Origin: Longilinea sp035560795
GTDB lineage: Bacteria; Chloroflexota; Anaerolineae; Anaerolineales; Anaerolineaceae
Direction: 5' to 3'
Length of the DNA stretch: 64,000 nucleotides
Assembly (NCBI GenBank): GCA_035560795.1
Contig: DATMYV010000038.1
Location: 1 to 64,000 of the forward strand
Notes under the pieces: generated by a model
Database searches by the model: none
Seen by the model: only the letters and a program-made list of their open reading frames with translations
What the model was told of the DNA's origin: nothing
Position numbers and translations under genes: made by a program
In this document: positions 34,568-43,543 of the stretch, piece after piece
How the letters are laid out: every line of letters begins with the position of its first letter
How positions within the stretch are numbered: the first letter of the stretch is position 1

Positions 34568-37360
34568 TCAGCCAACGATATTGATCAACCGTCCTGGAAC
34601 ATAGATCACCTGTTTGGGCTGGCGGCCGGCCAATGCTTTTTGGACGGATTCGCTGGCCAGGGCTAAAGCCTTTGCCTCTTCCTCGCTGATGGCTGCTGGT
34701 ACCTGGATGCGATCCCGTACTTTACCGTTCATCTGCACCACCAGCGTAATCTGGTCTTCCGCAGCGGCAGCTTCATCCACTGCCGGCCAGCTGGATTGGT
34801 GGATGGAATATGGATACCCCAGCCGCTGCCACAGTTCTTCGGTAACATGCGTTGCAACAGGCGCCAGCAATTTCAGGTAGATTTCCGTAGCTTCTTTCCA
34901 CGCCGGTGTGCCAAAAGCGCCTTGCTGTTTGGCTTTGATCATTTCATTCATCAATTCCATCAAGGCTGAAATGATGGTGTTGAATTCAAATTGCTCAAAG
35001 TCCCGCGTTACAGAGCGTACGGTTTGGTGCAGTTTGCGGCGCAGATTGCGGATGACAGTCTGGTCGGCCTTTCCGCCTGGCGCGGGTTCCAACAGTGTCG
35101 TCCACATGCGGCGGATCCAACGGGACGTGCCATCGATGCCGGTGCTGCTCCACGGCGCGCCCATATCCCAACGGGCGAAGAACATGATGTAAGCCCGGAC
35201 AGAATCCGCACCATAAGCGGCAACCAGTTCATCGGGTGCTATCACGTTTCCACGGCTTTTTGACATCTTTTCAAAGTCCTCGCCCAACACCATACCTTGA
35301 TTTCGCAGTTGCATCACGGGTTCATCGCCCTGCATGATGCCCATATCCCGTCCTGCTTTGTGGAAGAAGCGCGTATAAATCAGGTGCATGGTCGCATGTT
35401 CGATGCCGCCTGTGTAGGTATCCACCGGCATCCAGTAGGCATATTCTTTTGGATCAAAAGGCCCCTGGTTGTAGTGCGGACTAAGGTAACGCAAATGGTA
35501 CCAGGAGGAACACATGAAGGTATCCATCGTGTCGGTATCACGTTCAGCCTCGCCGCCGCACACCGGGCATTTGACAAAACGCCAGGTGGGATGCAGTTTC
35601 AACGGGCTCTGGCCGGTCGGTTTCCATTCCACGTCATCCGGCAGCAGCACGGGTAGTTGATCGTCCGGGACGGGTACAATGCCGCAATGCGGGCAGTGAA
35701 TCATCGGGATGGGTGCACCCCAGTAGCGCTGGCGTGAAATTAACCAGTCGCGCAGGCGGTAGTTGACGGATTTCTTGCCCTGCCCGCGGCTTTCCAGCCA
35801 TTTGGTCACCTCAGTTTTGGCCCGGTCGCCGGGTGTGCCGGTGAACTCGGCGGAGTGGATCATCGTGCCATATTCCGGGTGGAACAGCACGTCCTGATAG
35901 AAGGGCAGACTGTTCAGCATTTCCATGACGGTGCGGTTGGTGCTGACGGGCGGGTAGATGGCCTTGCATTTGGCTAGAATCGCCTGGTCGGCTTCGATCG
36001 AGTCCAGTTCCTGGATGCCATCGGAGAAGATAAAAACCCAGCGCCCGCCTACGATTTCGTTCCAGTTGTCCGGCTGCAAATTATGCTGCATCAACTCGAT
36101 ATAGGGCTGCACTTGTACGCGGCGGAGGGTGATCAACAGGCCCTCGCCCAGATCGCCGGCCGGCTGAGAAACGAACTCAATCCCGGCAGCTTTTAACGCC
36201 TCGGCGAAGCCTTCTTTGGTGGAGCCGGGGAAGGCAAAGCTCTTGCTCACGCCGTCAGGGCGGTCGATGACGGGGATGATGGGCAAGCCAAACTTGATGG
36301 CGAAGGCGAAGTCGCGCTCATCGTGGGCCGGGACGGCCATGATGGCACCGGTTCCATAAGTCATCAGGACGTAATCAGCGATCCAGATTGGAATACGCTC
36401 ATTGTTGACCGGGTTGATGGCATAACCGCCGGTGAACACACCGCTTTTCTCTTTATCAGTGGCTTCGCGTTGAATATCCGACTGGCGTGCGGCCTGTTGG
36501 ATATATTCATAAACCGCTGATTTTTGTTCAGCGCTGGTGATCTTTGCTACCAACGGATGCTCTGGGGCCAGCACCATAAAGGTCACGCCCCACAGCGTGT
36601 CGGGACGGGTGGTAAACACCTGCAATGGATCACCCTGCTCGGTGGTAAAGGTCACATGTGCGCCTTCCGATTTGCCAATCCAGTTGGTTTGCAGCGTACG
36701 CACCCGTTCCGGCCAGTCAATGCCTTCATACTTCAACAGTTGTTCGGCATATTTCGTGGTGCGGAAGAACCACTGGTCCAAATTCTTCTTTATCACAGGC
36801 GTGCCGCAGCGTTCGCAATGCCGATCCTCGCCCCACACCTGCTCGCGCGCCAGAGTCGTCTGGCAATTCGGGCACCAATCCACCGGCGACATCTTATGAT
36901 AGGCCAGGCCGTGATTGTAAAGCTGGGTGAAGAACCATTGCGTCCAACGGTAATATTCCGGATCGGCTGAGACGGCCTCACGCCGCCAATCAAACATCGA
37001 ACCCATCGTGCGCATTTGTTTCCGCATGCGCTCGATATTATGGTAGGTCCAAAATTTGGGGTGGATATTGTTCTTAATGGCCGCATTTTCCGCTGGAAGT
37101 CCAAAAGCATCAAACCCCATCGGGAAAAGCACGTTAAAGCCGCGCATACGCATGAAACGCGCTCGAGCATCCGGCGGCGTCATTGCATACCAGTGGCCGA
37201 TATGAAGATCCCCGGATGGATACGGCAACATGGTCAGGGCATAGTGCTTGGGACGGCTGGCATCCACATCGGAGTGGTAGAGGCCATCCTTTTCCCAACG
37301 TTCCTGCCATTTTGGCTCGATTTCCGCCGGATTGTAAATGGGGGTTTCATTCTTTGCCAT
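34568..37360 (-). CDS. leuS: leucyl-tRNA synthetase
   Basis: The 930-residue class Ia synthetase charges tRNA-Leu. HIGH is at 53-56 (PSGDLHIGHWY), and a zinc site CPNC...CERC follows. The CP1 editing domain has TTRPDTLWGVTF, which hydrolyses mischarged tRNA. A second Cys-rich site starts HCPHCG, and KMSKS is at 698-702. AGGAG lies about 6 nt before the ATG. It is preceded by a complete T-box leader with a Leu CUC specifier, so expression responds to uncharged tRNA-Leu. Confidence 0.98.
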   Translation of the reverse strand: MAKNETPIYNPAEIEPKWQERWEKDGLYHSDVDASRPKHYALTMLPYPSGDLHIGHWYAMTPPDARARFMRMRGFNVLFPMGFDAFGLPAENAAIKNNIHPKFWTYHNIERMRKQMRTMGSMFDWRREAVSADPEYYRWTQWFFTQLYNHGLAYHKMSPVDWCPNCQTTLAREQVWGEDRHCERCGTPVIKKNLDQWFFRTTKYAEQLLKYEGIDWPERVRTLQTNWIGKSEGAHVTFTTEQGDPLQVFTTRPDTLWGVTFMVLAPEHPLVAKITSAEQKSAVYEYIQQAARQSDIQREATDKEKSGVFTGGYAINPVNNERIPIWIADYVLMTYGTGAIMAVPAHDERDFAFAIKFGLPIIPVIDRPDGVSKSFAFPGSTKEGFAEALKAAGIEFVSQPAGDLGEGLLITLRRVQVQPYIELMQHNLQPDNWNEIVGGRWVFIFSDGIQELDSIEADQAILAKCKAIYPPVSTNRTVMEMLNSLPFYQDVLFHPEYGTMIHSAEFTGTPGDRAKTEVTKWLESRGQGKKSVNYRLRDWLISRQRYWGAPIPMIHCPHCGIVPVPDDQLPVLLPDDVEWKPTGQSPLKLHPTWRFVKCPVCGGEAERDTDTMDTFMCSSWYHLRYLSPHYNQGPFDPKEYAYWMPVDTYTGGIEHATMHLIYTRFFHKAGRDMGIMQGDEPVMQLRNQGMVLGEDFEKMSKSRGNVIAPDELVAAYGADSVRAYIMFFARWDMGAPWSSTGIDGTSRWIRRMWTTLLEPAPGGKADQTVIRNLRRKLHQTVRSVTRDFEQFEFNTIISALMELMNEMIKAKQQGAFGTPAWKEATEIYLKLLAPVATHVTEELWQRLGYPYSIHQSSWPAVDEAAAAEDQITLVVQMNGKVRDRIQVPAAISEEEAKALALASESVQKALAGRQPKQVIYVPGRLINIVG

Positions 37361-37388
37361 TCTCTCTCCTTGCCTGTATCAGTGTCAC

Positions 37389-37681
37389 AAAACAAAATAC
37401 CTCCATCCGGTAAGGGACGAAGGCATTCTCCGCGGTACCACCCTGCTTGCCGGAGATTCCTCTCCAGCCGCTCTCGGCGCGTTATCGGGCGCATCCCGAT
37501 TCCGGCTACTGTTATTCACCAAAACAACCTGCCCGCCAGGACTAGGTCTCAAGCTGCGGGCGATCAGGCGAGTTCAGCCTATAGAGCGTTCCGTTGACAC
37601 ACTGCCGGGCTCACACCTCGCTCTCCCGGCTCGCTGACGGATGGCCTACTACTCCTGAATTGGCTTCTTTATCCAATTTGT
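37389..37681 (-). ncRNA. T-box riboswitch leader of leuS
   Basis: The minus-strand leader contains the hallmark T-box sequence AGGGTGGTACCGCGG (37444-37430). Its TGGT pairs with the ACCA end of tRNA-Leu. Stem I shows a specifier loop closed by CAGG/CCTG (37654-37657 with 37565-37568) and GGCC/GGCT, with AGTAGTA on one side and GAACTC on the other. The CTC (37572-37570) is a leucine codon. The antiterminator closes by CTCCG (37455-37451) with CGGAG (37432-37428). The competing terminator is a 12-bp stem (37426-37415 with 37408-37397, 6-nt loop) followed by TTTTGTTTT. Uncharged tRNA-Leu should favour the antiterminator and allow leuS transcription. Confidence 0.95.
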
Positions 37682-37687
37682 CTAAAT

Positions 37688-37696
37688 ATTATACCA
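37688..37696 (-). promoter_or_regulatory. extended -10 promoter of the leuS T-box leader
   Basis: On the minus strand TGG is followed directly by TATAAT (37693-37688), an extended -10 identical to the prfA one. The -35 position (TTTTCT, 37716-37711) falls inside the T tract of the upstream tRNA terminator. The start would lie near 37681. Confidence 0.75.
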
Positions 37697-37703
37697 GAAA
37701 AGA

Positions 37704-37760
37704 CCTAAAAAGAAAATCAGGCACTCTGGTTTCACGTAAATGATACCGCAGTGCCTGATC
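37704..37760 (-). terminator. terminator of the tRNA-Ala operon
   Basis: On the minus strand ATCAGGCACT (37759-37750) and AGTGCCTGAT (37725-37716) form a perfect 10-bp stem, followed by TTTCTTTTT. It ends the tRNA transcript 20 nt or so after the second tRNA and overlaps the -35 region of the leuS promoter. Confidence 0.88.
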
Positions 37761-37780
37761 TTCCCGTTGCTTTTATGGAG

Positions 37781-37853
37781 TGGACCCAGGGGGATTCGAA
37801 CCCCCGGCCTCCTCAATGCCATTGAGGCGCGCTCCCAGCTGCGCTATGGGCCC
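37781..37853 (-). tRNA. tRNA-Ala (anticodon GGC)
   Basis: The 73-nt minus-strand sequence folds into a full cloverleaf: acceptor GGGCCCA / TGGGTCC with the G3:U70 wobble that identifies alanine tRNA, D arm GCGC / GCGC, and anticodon stem CCTCA / TGAGG with loop ATGGCAT giving anticodon GGC. The T arm is GGGGG / CCCCC with loop TTCGAAT. The discriminator is A73. The CCA end is not encoded and must be added. It is co-transcribed with the tRNA-Ala(CGC) upstream. Confidence 0.98.
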
Positions 37854-37901
37854 AGATATTCTTCTGTTGCTAAGGTACTCATTCGGGTCTGTTCGCCCCA
37901 G

Positions 37902-37974
37902 TGGACCTGGGGGGATTCGAACCCCCGGCCTCCTCAGTGCGATTGAGGCGCGCTCCCAACTGCGCTACAGGCCC
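37902..37974 (-). tRNA. tRNA-Ala (anticodon CGC)
   Basis: The 73-nt cloverleaf has acceptor GGGCCTG / CAGGTCC with the alanine G3:U70 pair, D arm GCGC / GCGC, anticodon stem CCTCA / TGAGG with loop ATCGCAC (anticodon CGC), and T arm GGGGG / CCCCC. The discriminator is A73 and CCA is not encoded. It is first in the two-gene tRNA unit, 11 nt after the predicted transcription start. It is very similar to the GGC isoacceptor and so probably arose by duplication. Confidence 0.98.
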
Positions 37975-37991
37975 TTATTCAGAGTGAATAG

Positions 37992-38020
37992 ATTTTACCC
38001 GAGAGGCAACAGCCTGTCAA
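37992..38020 (-). promoter_or_regulatory. promoter of the tRNA-Ala operon
   Basis: On the minus strand a perfect -35 TTGACA (38020-38015), a 17-bp spacer and TAAAAT (37997-37992) form the best consensus promoter in the window, placing the start near 37985, 11 nt before the first tRNA. Confidence 0.92.
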
Positions 38021-38149
38021 GACGCCCGGTTCATTCTTTCCTTCAAAAGGTTTCCTGATAACTTCGTCCACCCGGCGTCCCAAACCTCCACGCGAACGGT
38101 ATGTATTATAATCAAAACGACCTTGCCCAGAAGAAATGGAGTAAAAAAA

Positions 38150-39256
38150 ATGAACCCAGACCGGCTTTCCCGCCTTTACGAGTTGATGAGGGCTGACGGC
38201 TTGACCGCAGTGATACTCAATCCCGGCCCGACTTTGACTTACCTGACCGGTCTCCAATTCCATTTAATGGAACGCCCAACCCTGGTGATATTTGCACCAC
38301 CCGCTGTTCCGGTGATCGTATTGCCCGAACTTGAATCGGGAAAGCTATCCCAATCACTTTTTAAGCTTAGGGCTTTTACATACGGCGAAAATCCAGCAAA
38401 ATGGGGCGATGCCATCCTGGCTGCCTGCCAGGAAATCAACCTTAACGGAAAAACGGTCGTGGTGGAACCGCTCCGTTTGCGTTTTATGGAATTACAATAT
38501 TTGCAAGACGCTGCACCGCGCGCAATATTTATCTCTGGCGAAGCCACTTTGAACAGCCTGCGGATCCAAAAAGACCAAAACGAAGTGGATGCCATGCGGA
38601 AAGCAGTCAAGATCGCCGAACAAGGGTTTTTGGGCATGTTGGAAAGGGCTAAATCAGGCATGACCGAACGCGAATTGGCAGCTGAACTATCCCTGGCCAT
38701 GCTCCAGGCTGGCTCCGAGCCTGAATTGCCATTCTCGCCAATCATCGCCAGCGGGCAAAACAGTGCCAATCCGCATGCTGTTCCTACGGACCGCAAATTG
38801 TCCCCCGGAGACCTGGTTGTGGTCGATTGGGGTGCAACCTATGAGGGTTATTTCTCCGATCTCACCCGTACTCTGGCGATCGATGAAGTCGATCCCGAAC
38901 TGATCCATATCGCCAGCGTGGTGGCTGAAGCCAACGGCGCTGGACGGGCTGCCGCCAAGCCGGGTGTACTAGCCGGTTCAGTGGATGATGCGGCCCGGGT
39001 AGTCATTACATCTGCCGGCTACGGCGATTATTTCACTCACCGCACGGGTCACGGCCTTGGCATGGAAACGCATGAACAACCTTATATATTTAACGAAAAC
39101 ATACTGCCTCTCGCAGAAGGCATGACTTTTACGGTTGAACCCGGCATTTACCTGCCCGGCCGGGGCGGTGTCCGGATTGAGGACAACATGGTTGTCACAT
39201 CGACAGGCGCTGAAACGCTAAGCAGCCTGCCACGCGAGCTGTATCGCATCGGTTAA
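38150..39256 (+). CDS. M24 family aminopeptidase (Xaa-Pro peptidase type)
   Basis: The 368-residue protein has a creatinase/prolidase N-terminal domain and a pita-bread C-terminal domain with all five M24 metal ligands visible: the two Asp in VVVDWGATYEGYFSDLTRT, His in HRTGHGLGMETHEQPY, Glu in TVEPGIYLPG and Glu in VRIEDNMVV. It removes N-terminal residues, probably before proline, in the cytoplasm. GGAG lies 9 nt before the ATG at 38150; a longer frame adds a basic nine-residue extension that looks untranslated. TATAAT at 38107-38112 is a likely -10. The MFS gene follows after 5 bp. Confidence 0.93.
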   Translation: MNPDRLSRLYELMRADGLTAVILNPGPTLTYLTGLQFHLMERPTLVIFAPPAVPVIVLPELESGKLSQSLFKLRAFTYGENPAKWGDAILAACQEINLNGKTVVVEPLRLRFMELQYLQDAAPRAIFISGEATLNSLRIQKDQNEVDAMRKAVKIAEQGFLGMLERAKSGMTERELAAELSLAMLQAGSEPELPFSPIIASGQNSANPHAVPTDRKLSPGDLVVVDWGATYEGYFSDLTRTLAIDEVDPELIHIASVVAEANGAGRAAAKPGVLAGSVDDAARVVITSAGYGDYFTHRTGHGLGMETHEQPYIFNENILPLAEGMTFTVEPGIYLPGRGGVRIEDNMVVTSTGAETLSSLPRELYRIG

Positions 39257-39261
39257 GCCCA

Positions 39262-40416
39262 ATGAACCGCAACCTGGCGCTGGTCGCCGCATCGCTGTTT
39301 ATTTGGGGTGCCGGCGAGGGCTTGTTTATTTATTTCCAGACGATATACCTGCAGCAATGGGGTGCTGATCCATTATTGATTGGCAGCATCCTGGGCGGTA
39401 TGGGCATCGCCATGGCCGTTGTTCAAATCCCGGCCGGTTACCTGGCCGACAAAATGGGTTCGCGGCCGATCATGTGGGCTTCGTGGTTTCTGGGTACAGC
39501 CGCAGCCTGGGTTATGGCGTTGGCGAATACATTGCCGCTCTTCATCATAGGCATGCTTGCCTACGGCCTCACCTCATTTGTACTTGCGCCCATGAACAGC
39601 TACATTACCGCCGTGCGGGGCCGCTGGTCGGCCGGCCGCGCTCTGACACTGGTTTCGGCGGCTTACAATTTAGGGGCTGTCATTGGTCCAACCATCGGCG
39701 GCATTATCGCAAACCAATATGGACTAAAAATAGTCTATACCATTGCGGCAGGCGTCTTGGTTTTTTCAACAACGGTCATTCTCTTTGCAAAAAAACCGCC
39801 CGTTGAAATTCATGCTGAAAAAATAACCGCCGAACCGGTCTTCCGTAACAGCCGCTTTATTGTTCTCGCCGGCTTGACTTTTATTACCATGTTTGCGCTG
39901 TATCTTCCCCAACCATTGACGCCTAACTTCTTACAGAATGAACGCCAGTTAAATCTTCAGCAAATCGGGCTGGTGGGCACGTTTGGCAGTCTTGGGACTG
40001 TTTTTACCATGTTCTTGCTGGGCCACCTAAACGCCCCCCTGGCTTTTCTGATCGGTCAACCGTTGGTTGGATTGTTCGCAGTGTTGATCTGGCAAGGAAC
40101 GGGTCTGCCATTCTATGCGGTTGGCTATTTATTCCTCTCAGGCTACCGCTTGTGCCGGTCGATGGTTTTAGCGCTGGCACGTCCTTTGATCCATCCATCT
40201 GAAACGGGGCTCGCGTTTGGGACACTCGAAACCGCGAATGCTGTCGCAGTGATTTTGGCCCCCATTCTGGCAGGCATCTTATACCAGCACAGTCCTGTCC
40301 TGGTTTACATCGTATCCCTGGGGTTAATTGGTTTATCAATGATTGCAAACTTTGGCATCTTGCCTGTAATATCCAGGATCCCAAAGCCGTTGCCAGCCGA
40401 AAAGGAAATTTTGTGA
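39262..40416 (+). CDS. major facilitator superfamily transporter
   Basis: The 384-residue protein has twelve hydrophobic segments and the MFS loop 2-3 motif as AGYLADKMGSRPIM (about 60-73). The start has no Shine-Dalgarno sequence and lies 5 bp after the M24 peptidase stop, so translation is probably coupled. It ends by overlapping the next gene (GTGA). The partners, a peptidase and a hydrolase, hint at peptide or drug export or import, but the substrate is unknown. Confidence 0.88.
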   Translation: MNRNLALVAASLFIWGAGEGLFIYFQTIYLQQWGADPLLIGSILGGMGIAMAVVQIPAGYLADKMGSRPIMWASWFLGTAAAWVMALANTLPLFIIGMLAYGLTSFVLAPMNSYITAVRGRWSAGRALTLVSAAYNLGAVIGPTIGGIIANQYGLKIVYTIAAGVLVFSTTVILFAKKPPVEIHAEKITAEPVFRNSRFIVLAGLTFITMFALYLPQPLTPNFLQNERQLNLQQIGLVGTFGSLGTVFTMFLLGHLNAPLAFLIGQPLVGLFAVLIWQGTGLPFYAVGYLFLSGYRLCRSMVLALARPLIHPSETGLAFGTLETANAVAVILAPILAGILYQHSPVLVYIVSLGLIGLSMIANFGILPVISRIPKPLPAEKEIL

Positions 40417-41045
40417 GTCTTGAAATTTCAACCTTTGTTTTAGGACCGCTCTCCAACAATACTTATCTTGTTACAGACCAAAAAACTGGCGACACAGCGG
40501 TCATCGACCCATCTTTGGGGAGCCAGGAAGTCTTGGATTTCGTAAAGAAACGGAGCTGGACTTTACTGCATATATGGCTGACACATGCCCATTTTGACCA
40601 TACCGCCGGCGTGAAACTGATTGCCTCATCCCAGATTCCATCAATTCCAGTCAGTCTTCATCGGCTGGATCTACCGCTTTATCAAGACAGCGGCGGTGCC
40701 AGGAAATTCGGGTTTACCATCCAGCCTGGTCCTGAACCTTCCTATTATTTTGAAGATAGGCAGATCCTGAACCTGGGCGAATCTCACCTTGAAGTGCGCT
40801 TCACTCCTGGCCACACGCCAGGACACGTGGTGTTTTATGCTCCCGATGAGAATGTAGTCTTTTGCGGGGATGTCATTTTCCGCGGATCGATTGGTAGAAC
40901 CGATTTGCCGGGCGGCAGTTTCCAACAACTGCTAAATTCAATTCAAACGAAAATCCTGACCTTGCCGGCACAAACGCGCCTGCTTAGCGGCCACGGCCCA
41001 GAAACGACTGTCGCGATGGAAACAAGTGATAATCCTTATTTATGA
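40413..41045 (+). CDS. metallo-beta-lactamase fold hydrolase (glyoxalase II-like)
   Basis: The 210-residue product has the HxHxDH motif in LTHAHFDHTAG, the later histidines in TPGHTPGHV, and the bridging aspartate in VFCGDVIFRGSIGRTD. This is the pattern of glyoxalase II and YcbL-type hydroxyacylglutathione hydrolases, lacking the C-terminal helical domain of classical GloB. It binds two metal ions and hydrolyses a thioester or similar substrate. It starts with GTG inside the stop of the MFS gene. Confidence 0.92.
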   Translation: MSLEISTFVLGPLSNNTYLVTDQKTGDTAVIDPSLGSQEVLDFVKKRSWTLLHIWLTHAHFDHTAGVKLIASSQIPSIPVSLHRLDLPLYQDSGGARKFGFTIQPGPEPSYYFEDRQILNLGESHLEVRFTPGHTPGHVVFYAPDENVVFCGDVIFRGSIGRTDLPGGSFQQLLNSIQTKILTLPAQTRLLSGHGPETTVAMETSDNPYL

Positions 41046-41162
41046 ACATAAACCACTGTTTCATCGTCAATTATTCAAAGATGAGCAAATACTAAGAATC
41101 AGGTTCAACCTCAGTCATAACCAGTATAATTTTCCGAATTCAATTTCAGTCCAGGAGATGGA

Positions 41163-43214
41163 ATGACGAACAATTCCCGCGGTTTATGGATAGCGGCCAT
41201 TATCGGCGTTGTGGTCATTACGATGTGCCTATGCATTGCTCTGCTTGCTTTGGGCGGGCTGGCATTTTTGGGGATTGCAAGAACAACCACTCAGGCAACT
41301 GAAGCCGTGCCTTTCGAAGATATTTTCCCTTCGGACACAGCGACGCCCCTACCAGAAGACATCCCTGGTGTGGGTCCGGTTGAACCGTCCACAGTCATCA
41401 CCTCAACCCCAGAACCTGGCGCGCAGGAAACCCTGAAAATACTAGAGTCAGTACAAATCCCGTCATCTGATTTGCGGGAGCAGGCTATGGAATTCAAGGG
41501 AATCCCATCGATTCCTGAGACGGTCGACTTCCCCGGCGAGTTTAATTTGGGCGATCAACGCACCTTTTGGGTTCTAAACAGCGACAGCAACCGGTATTCT
41601 CAGGTCAAGACCGAACTGGCCTTCGAAAGCCCGCACCTTTACTTTTGGATAGAAGAAGGTTTATCTTACGATGCTGCCGACCTGCGGAATTTGGGAAACG
41701 CCTTCGAGAATAAAATTTACCCCACCAATCGTGAATTTTTTGGTTCAGAATGGACGCCCGGCATCGACGGCGATGAACATCTTTACATTATTTATGCGAC
41801 CAATATGGGCGAAAACCTGGCGGGCATGTTCTCTTCCGCCGACTCAGTCAATCCCCTGGCTTATTCCTACTCGAACGGCCACGAGACCTTCTTTCTAAAT
41901 GCGGATAATGCCTACCTGGATGAGGATTTTACCTACGGCGTTTTGGCTCACGAATTCCAGCATATGATTCAATGGTACCGCGACCGAAATGAAGAAACCT
42001 GGATGAGCGAAGGATTTTCCGAACTGGCAGCCTATCTTAACGGTTATGACGTTGGCGGTTTCGATTATGTCTTTCTGTCGGATCCAACCATTCAGTTGGA
42101 TACCTGGCCGAATTCAACTGATTCGAATGCCGGAAATTACGGCGGGGCCTTCTTGTTCTTGAATTATTTTCTGGAACATTTTGGCAAGGCTGCCACCCAA
42201 CAACTTGTTGCCAGCCCGCTAAACGGGTTGGAATCGATCGACCAGGTATTGGAATCGCTCAATGCCACTTACCCGAACACCAGCCAACCTTACCGCGCCG
42301 ATGACCTGTTTGCGGACTGGACCATTGCCAACACTGTTAATGACCCCAAAATCGACAACGGCCGCTTTGGCTACACCCAATACCAGATGCCCTTTGAAAT
42401 CTCCTCGACAAATTCGCTGGCCGATTGTCTGGGCGGTTGGCAAACCGACAGCGTGAACCAGTACGGCACGGACTATATCGACCTGGAATGCACCGGCCAA
42501 CGGATACTGCAATTTGAGGGCACCAGCCAGGTAAACCTTCTGCCGGAAGGTGCTCATTCAGGCGATTATGCCTTTTGGTCAAACCAGGGCGATGAATCGC
42601 GCATGTCGCTTTCTCATTCCTTTGATTTGAGCGGCATAAACGGTCCGGTTGATTTGAGTTATTGGACTTGGTATGACATCGAAAGCGATTACGATTACCT
42701 TTACTTGCAGGCGTCATCAGACGGCATCAATTGGACAGTTTTAAACCCGCCTTCTTGCACCGCAGACAACCCGACCGGGGCAAATTACGGCTGCGGATAT
42801 AACGGAACGAGCAATGGCTGGATCCAGGAGACAGTTGATCTTAGCAACTATGCCGGCCAAACAGTCTGGCTGAGGTTTGTCTATTTGACCGATGCAGCTG
42901 TGAACGGCGAAGGTATGCTGCTGGACGATATTTCCATTTCAGCCATTCATTATCAAACAGATTTTGAAACAGACAACGGTGGCTGGCAGGCTGAAGGGTT
43001 TGCCCGCATTCAAAACTGGCTGCCGCAGTCTTTCCGCCTGGTGCTAATTTACAAAGGCCGTCAGACGAAGGTTGAAACGCTCAATTGGGTTCCTGGTGAA
43101 ACCTTGCGCATCCCGATCGATTTCGATGCATACGACCAGGTTATGCTGGTGGTAAGCGGGACGACTCGATTCACACGGCAACCAGGTGCTTATCGAATAC
43201 AGATTGATAAGTGA
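41163..43214 (+). CDS. membrane-anchored HExxH metalloprotease, immune-inhibitor-A-like
   Basis: The 683-residue protein has an N-terminal membrane anchor (about 8-38) and a Thr/Pro-rich stalk. A zinc protease domain follows with HEFQH at 263-267 and a glutamate 16 residues later in WMSEGFSE (E283), a gluzincin-like spacing. About residues 425-600 form a beta-sandwich like those of immune inhibitor A and MAM/jelly-roll domains (SHSFDLSGINGPVDLSYWTW, LYLQASSDGINW, GQTVWLRFVYLTD). It should act on the outer face of the membrane against extracellular proteins. AGGAG 5 nt before the ATG and TATAAT at 41125-41130 support the start. It stands alone, ended by a strong terminator. Confidence 0.85.
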   Translation: MTNNSRGLWIAAIIGVVVITMCLCIALLALGGLAFLGIARTTTQATEAVPFEDIFPSDTATPLPEDIPGVGPVEPSTVITSTPEPGAQETLKILESVQIPSSDLREQAMEFKGIPSIPETVDFPGEFNLGDQRTFWVLNSDSNRYSQVKTELAFESPHLYFWIEEGLSYDAADLRNLGNAFENKIYPTNREFFGSEWTPGIDGDEHLYIIYATNMGENLAGMFSSADSVNPLAYSYSNGHETFFLNADNAYLDEDFTYGVLAHEFQHMIQWYRDRNEETWMSEGFSELAAYLNGYDVGGFDYVFLSDPTIQLDTWPNSTDSNAGNYGGAFLFLNYFLEHFGKAATQQLVASPLNGLESIDQVLESLNATYPNTSQPYRADDLFADWTIANTVNDPKIDNGRFGYTQYQMPFEISSTNSLADCLGGWQTDSVNQYGTDYIDLECTGQRILQFEGTSQVNLLPEGAHSGDYAFWSNQGDESRMSLSHSFDLSGINGPVDLSYWTWYDIESDYDYLYLQASSDGINWTVLNPPSCTADNPTGANYGCGYNGTSNGWIQETVDLSNYAGQTVWLRFVYLTDAAVNGEGMLLDDISISAIHYQTDFETDNGGWQAEGFARIQNWLPQSFRLVLIYKGRQTKVETLNWVPGETLRIPIDFDAYDQVMLVVSGTTRFTRQPGAYRIQIDK

Positions 43215-43227
43215 GAGGATTTTATAA

Positions 43228-43259
43228 AAAACAACCGCTGAATGACCAGCGGTTGTTTT
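43228..43259. terminator. bidirectional terminator after the metalloprotease gene
   Basis: A 13-bp arm AAAACAACCGCTG and its complement with a 6-nt loop are flanked by A and T tracts, serving the convergent protease and YtxH-like genes. Confidence 0.92.
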
Positions 43260-43277
43260 CTTCCCAGATAAAGTGAT

Positions 43278-43487
43278 TTATGATTGCCGCAGCGAATCCA
43301 ACTCAAGCTGCAGTTCATGCCGCCGGGTAACCGCTGCCTGCCGCACCTGATCTTCAAGGTTTTGCGCGTATGAAGTAATCCGTCCGCGGGTTTCTGAACC
43401 CGATTCTGGTGCAAGTAGAAGGATTGAAACAGCTCCGACCACTCCCCCGATGAGAGCACCTAACATAAAATTTCCTAACCAACGCAT
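43278..43487 (-). CDS. YtxH-like small membrane protein
   Basis: This 69-residue protein has one glycine-rich membrane helix (LGALIGGVVGAVSILLLAPESG) followed by a charged amphipathic helix, the YtxH/gas-vesicle-like layout in which LLAPxSGxExR follows the helix. AGGAG lies 8 nt before the ATG. Role unknown; YtxH proteins are linked to general stress in Bacillus. Confidence 0.8.
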   Translation of the reverse strand: MRWLGNFMLGALIGGVVGAVSILLLAPESGSETRGRITSYAQNLEDQVRQAAVTRRHELQLELDSLRQS

Positions 43488-43543
43488 GGTGTCATCTCCT
43501 TTCTGAAGTTGATTATAGATTATTAATTATTTTTAGCAAGAGA

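Noticed and set aside
34568..37360. Several long open frames opposite leuS
   Set aside because: They are antisense shadows of a strongly conserved synthetase, with no ribosome-binding sites and no recognisable domains.
37740..38058. Plus-strand frames with repeated GPGGIRTPGL-like peptides
   Set aside because: They arise from reading the two tRNA-Ala genes in the antisense direction; the repeat is the duplicated tRNA, not a protein family.
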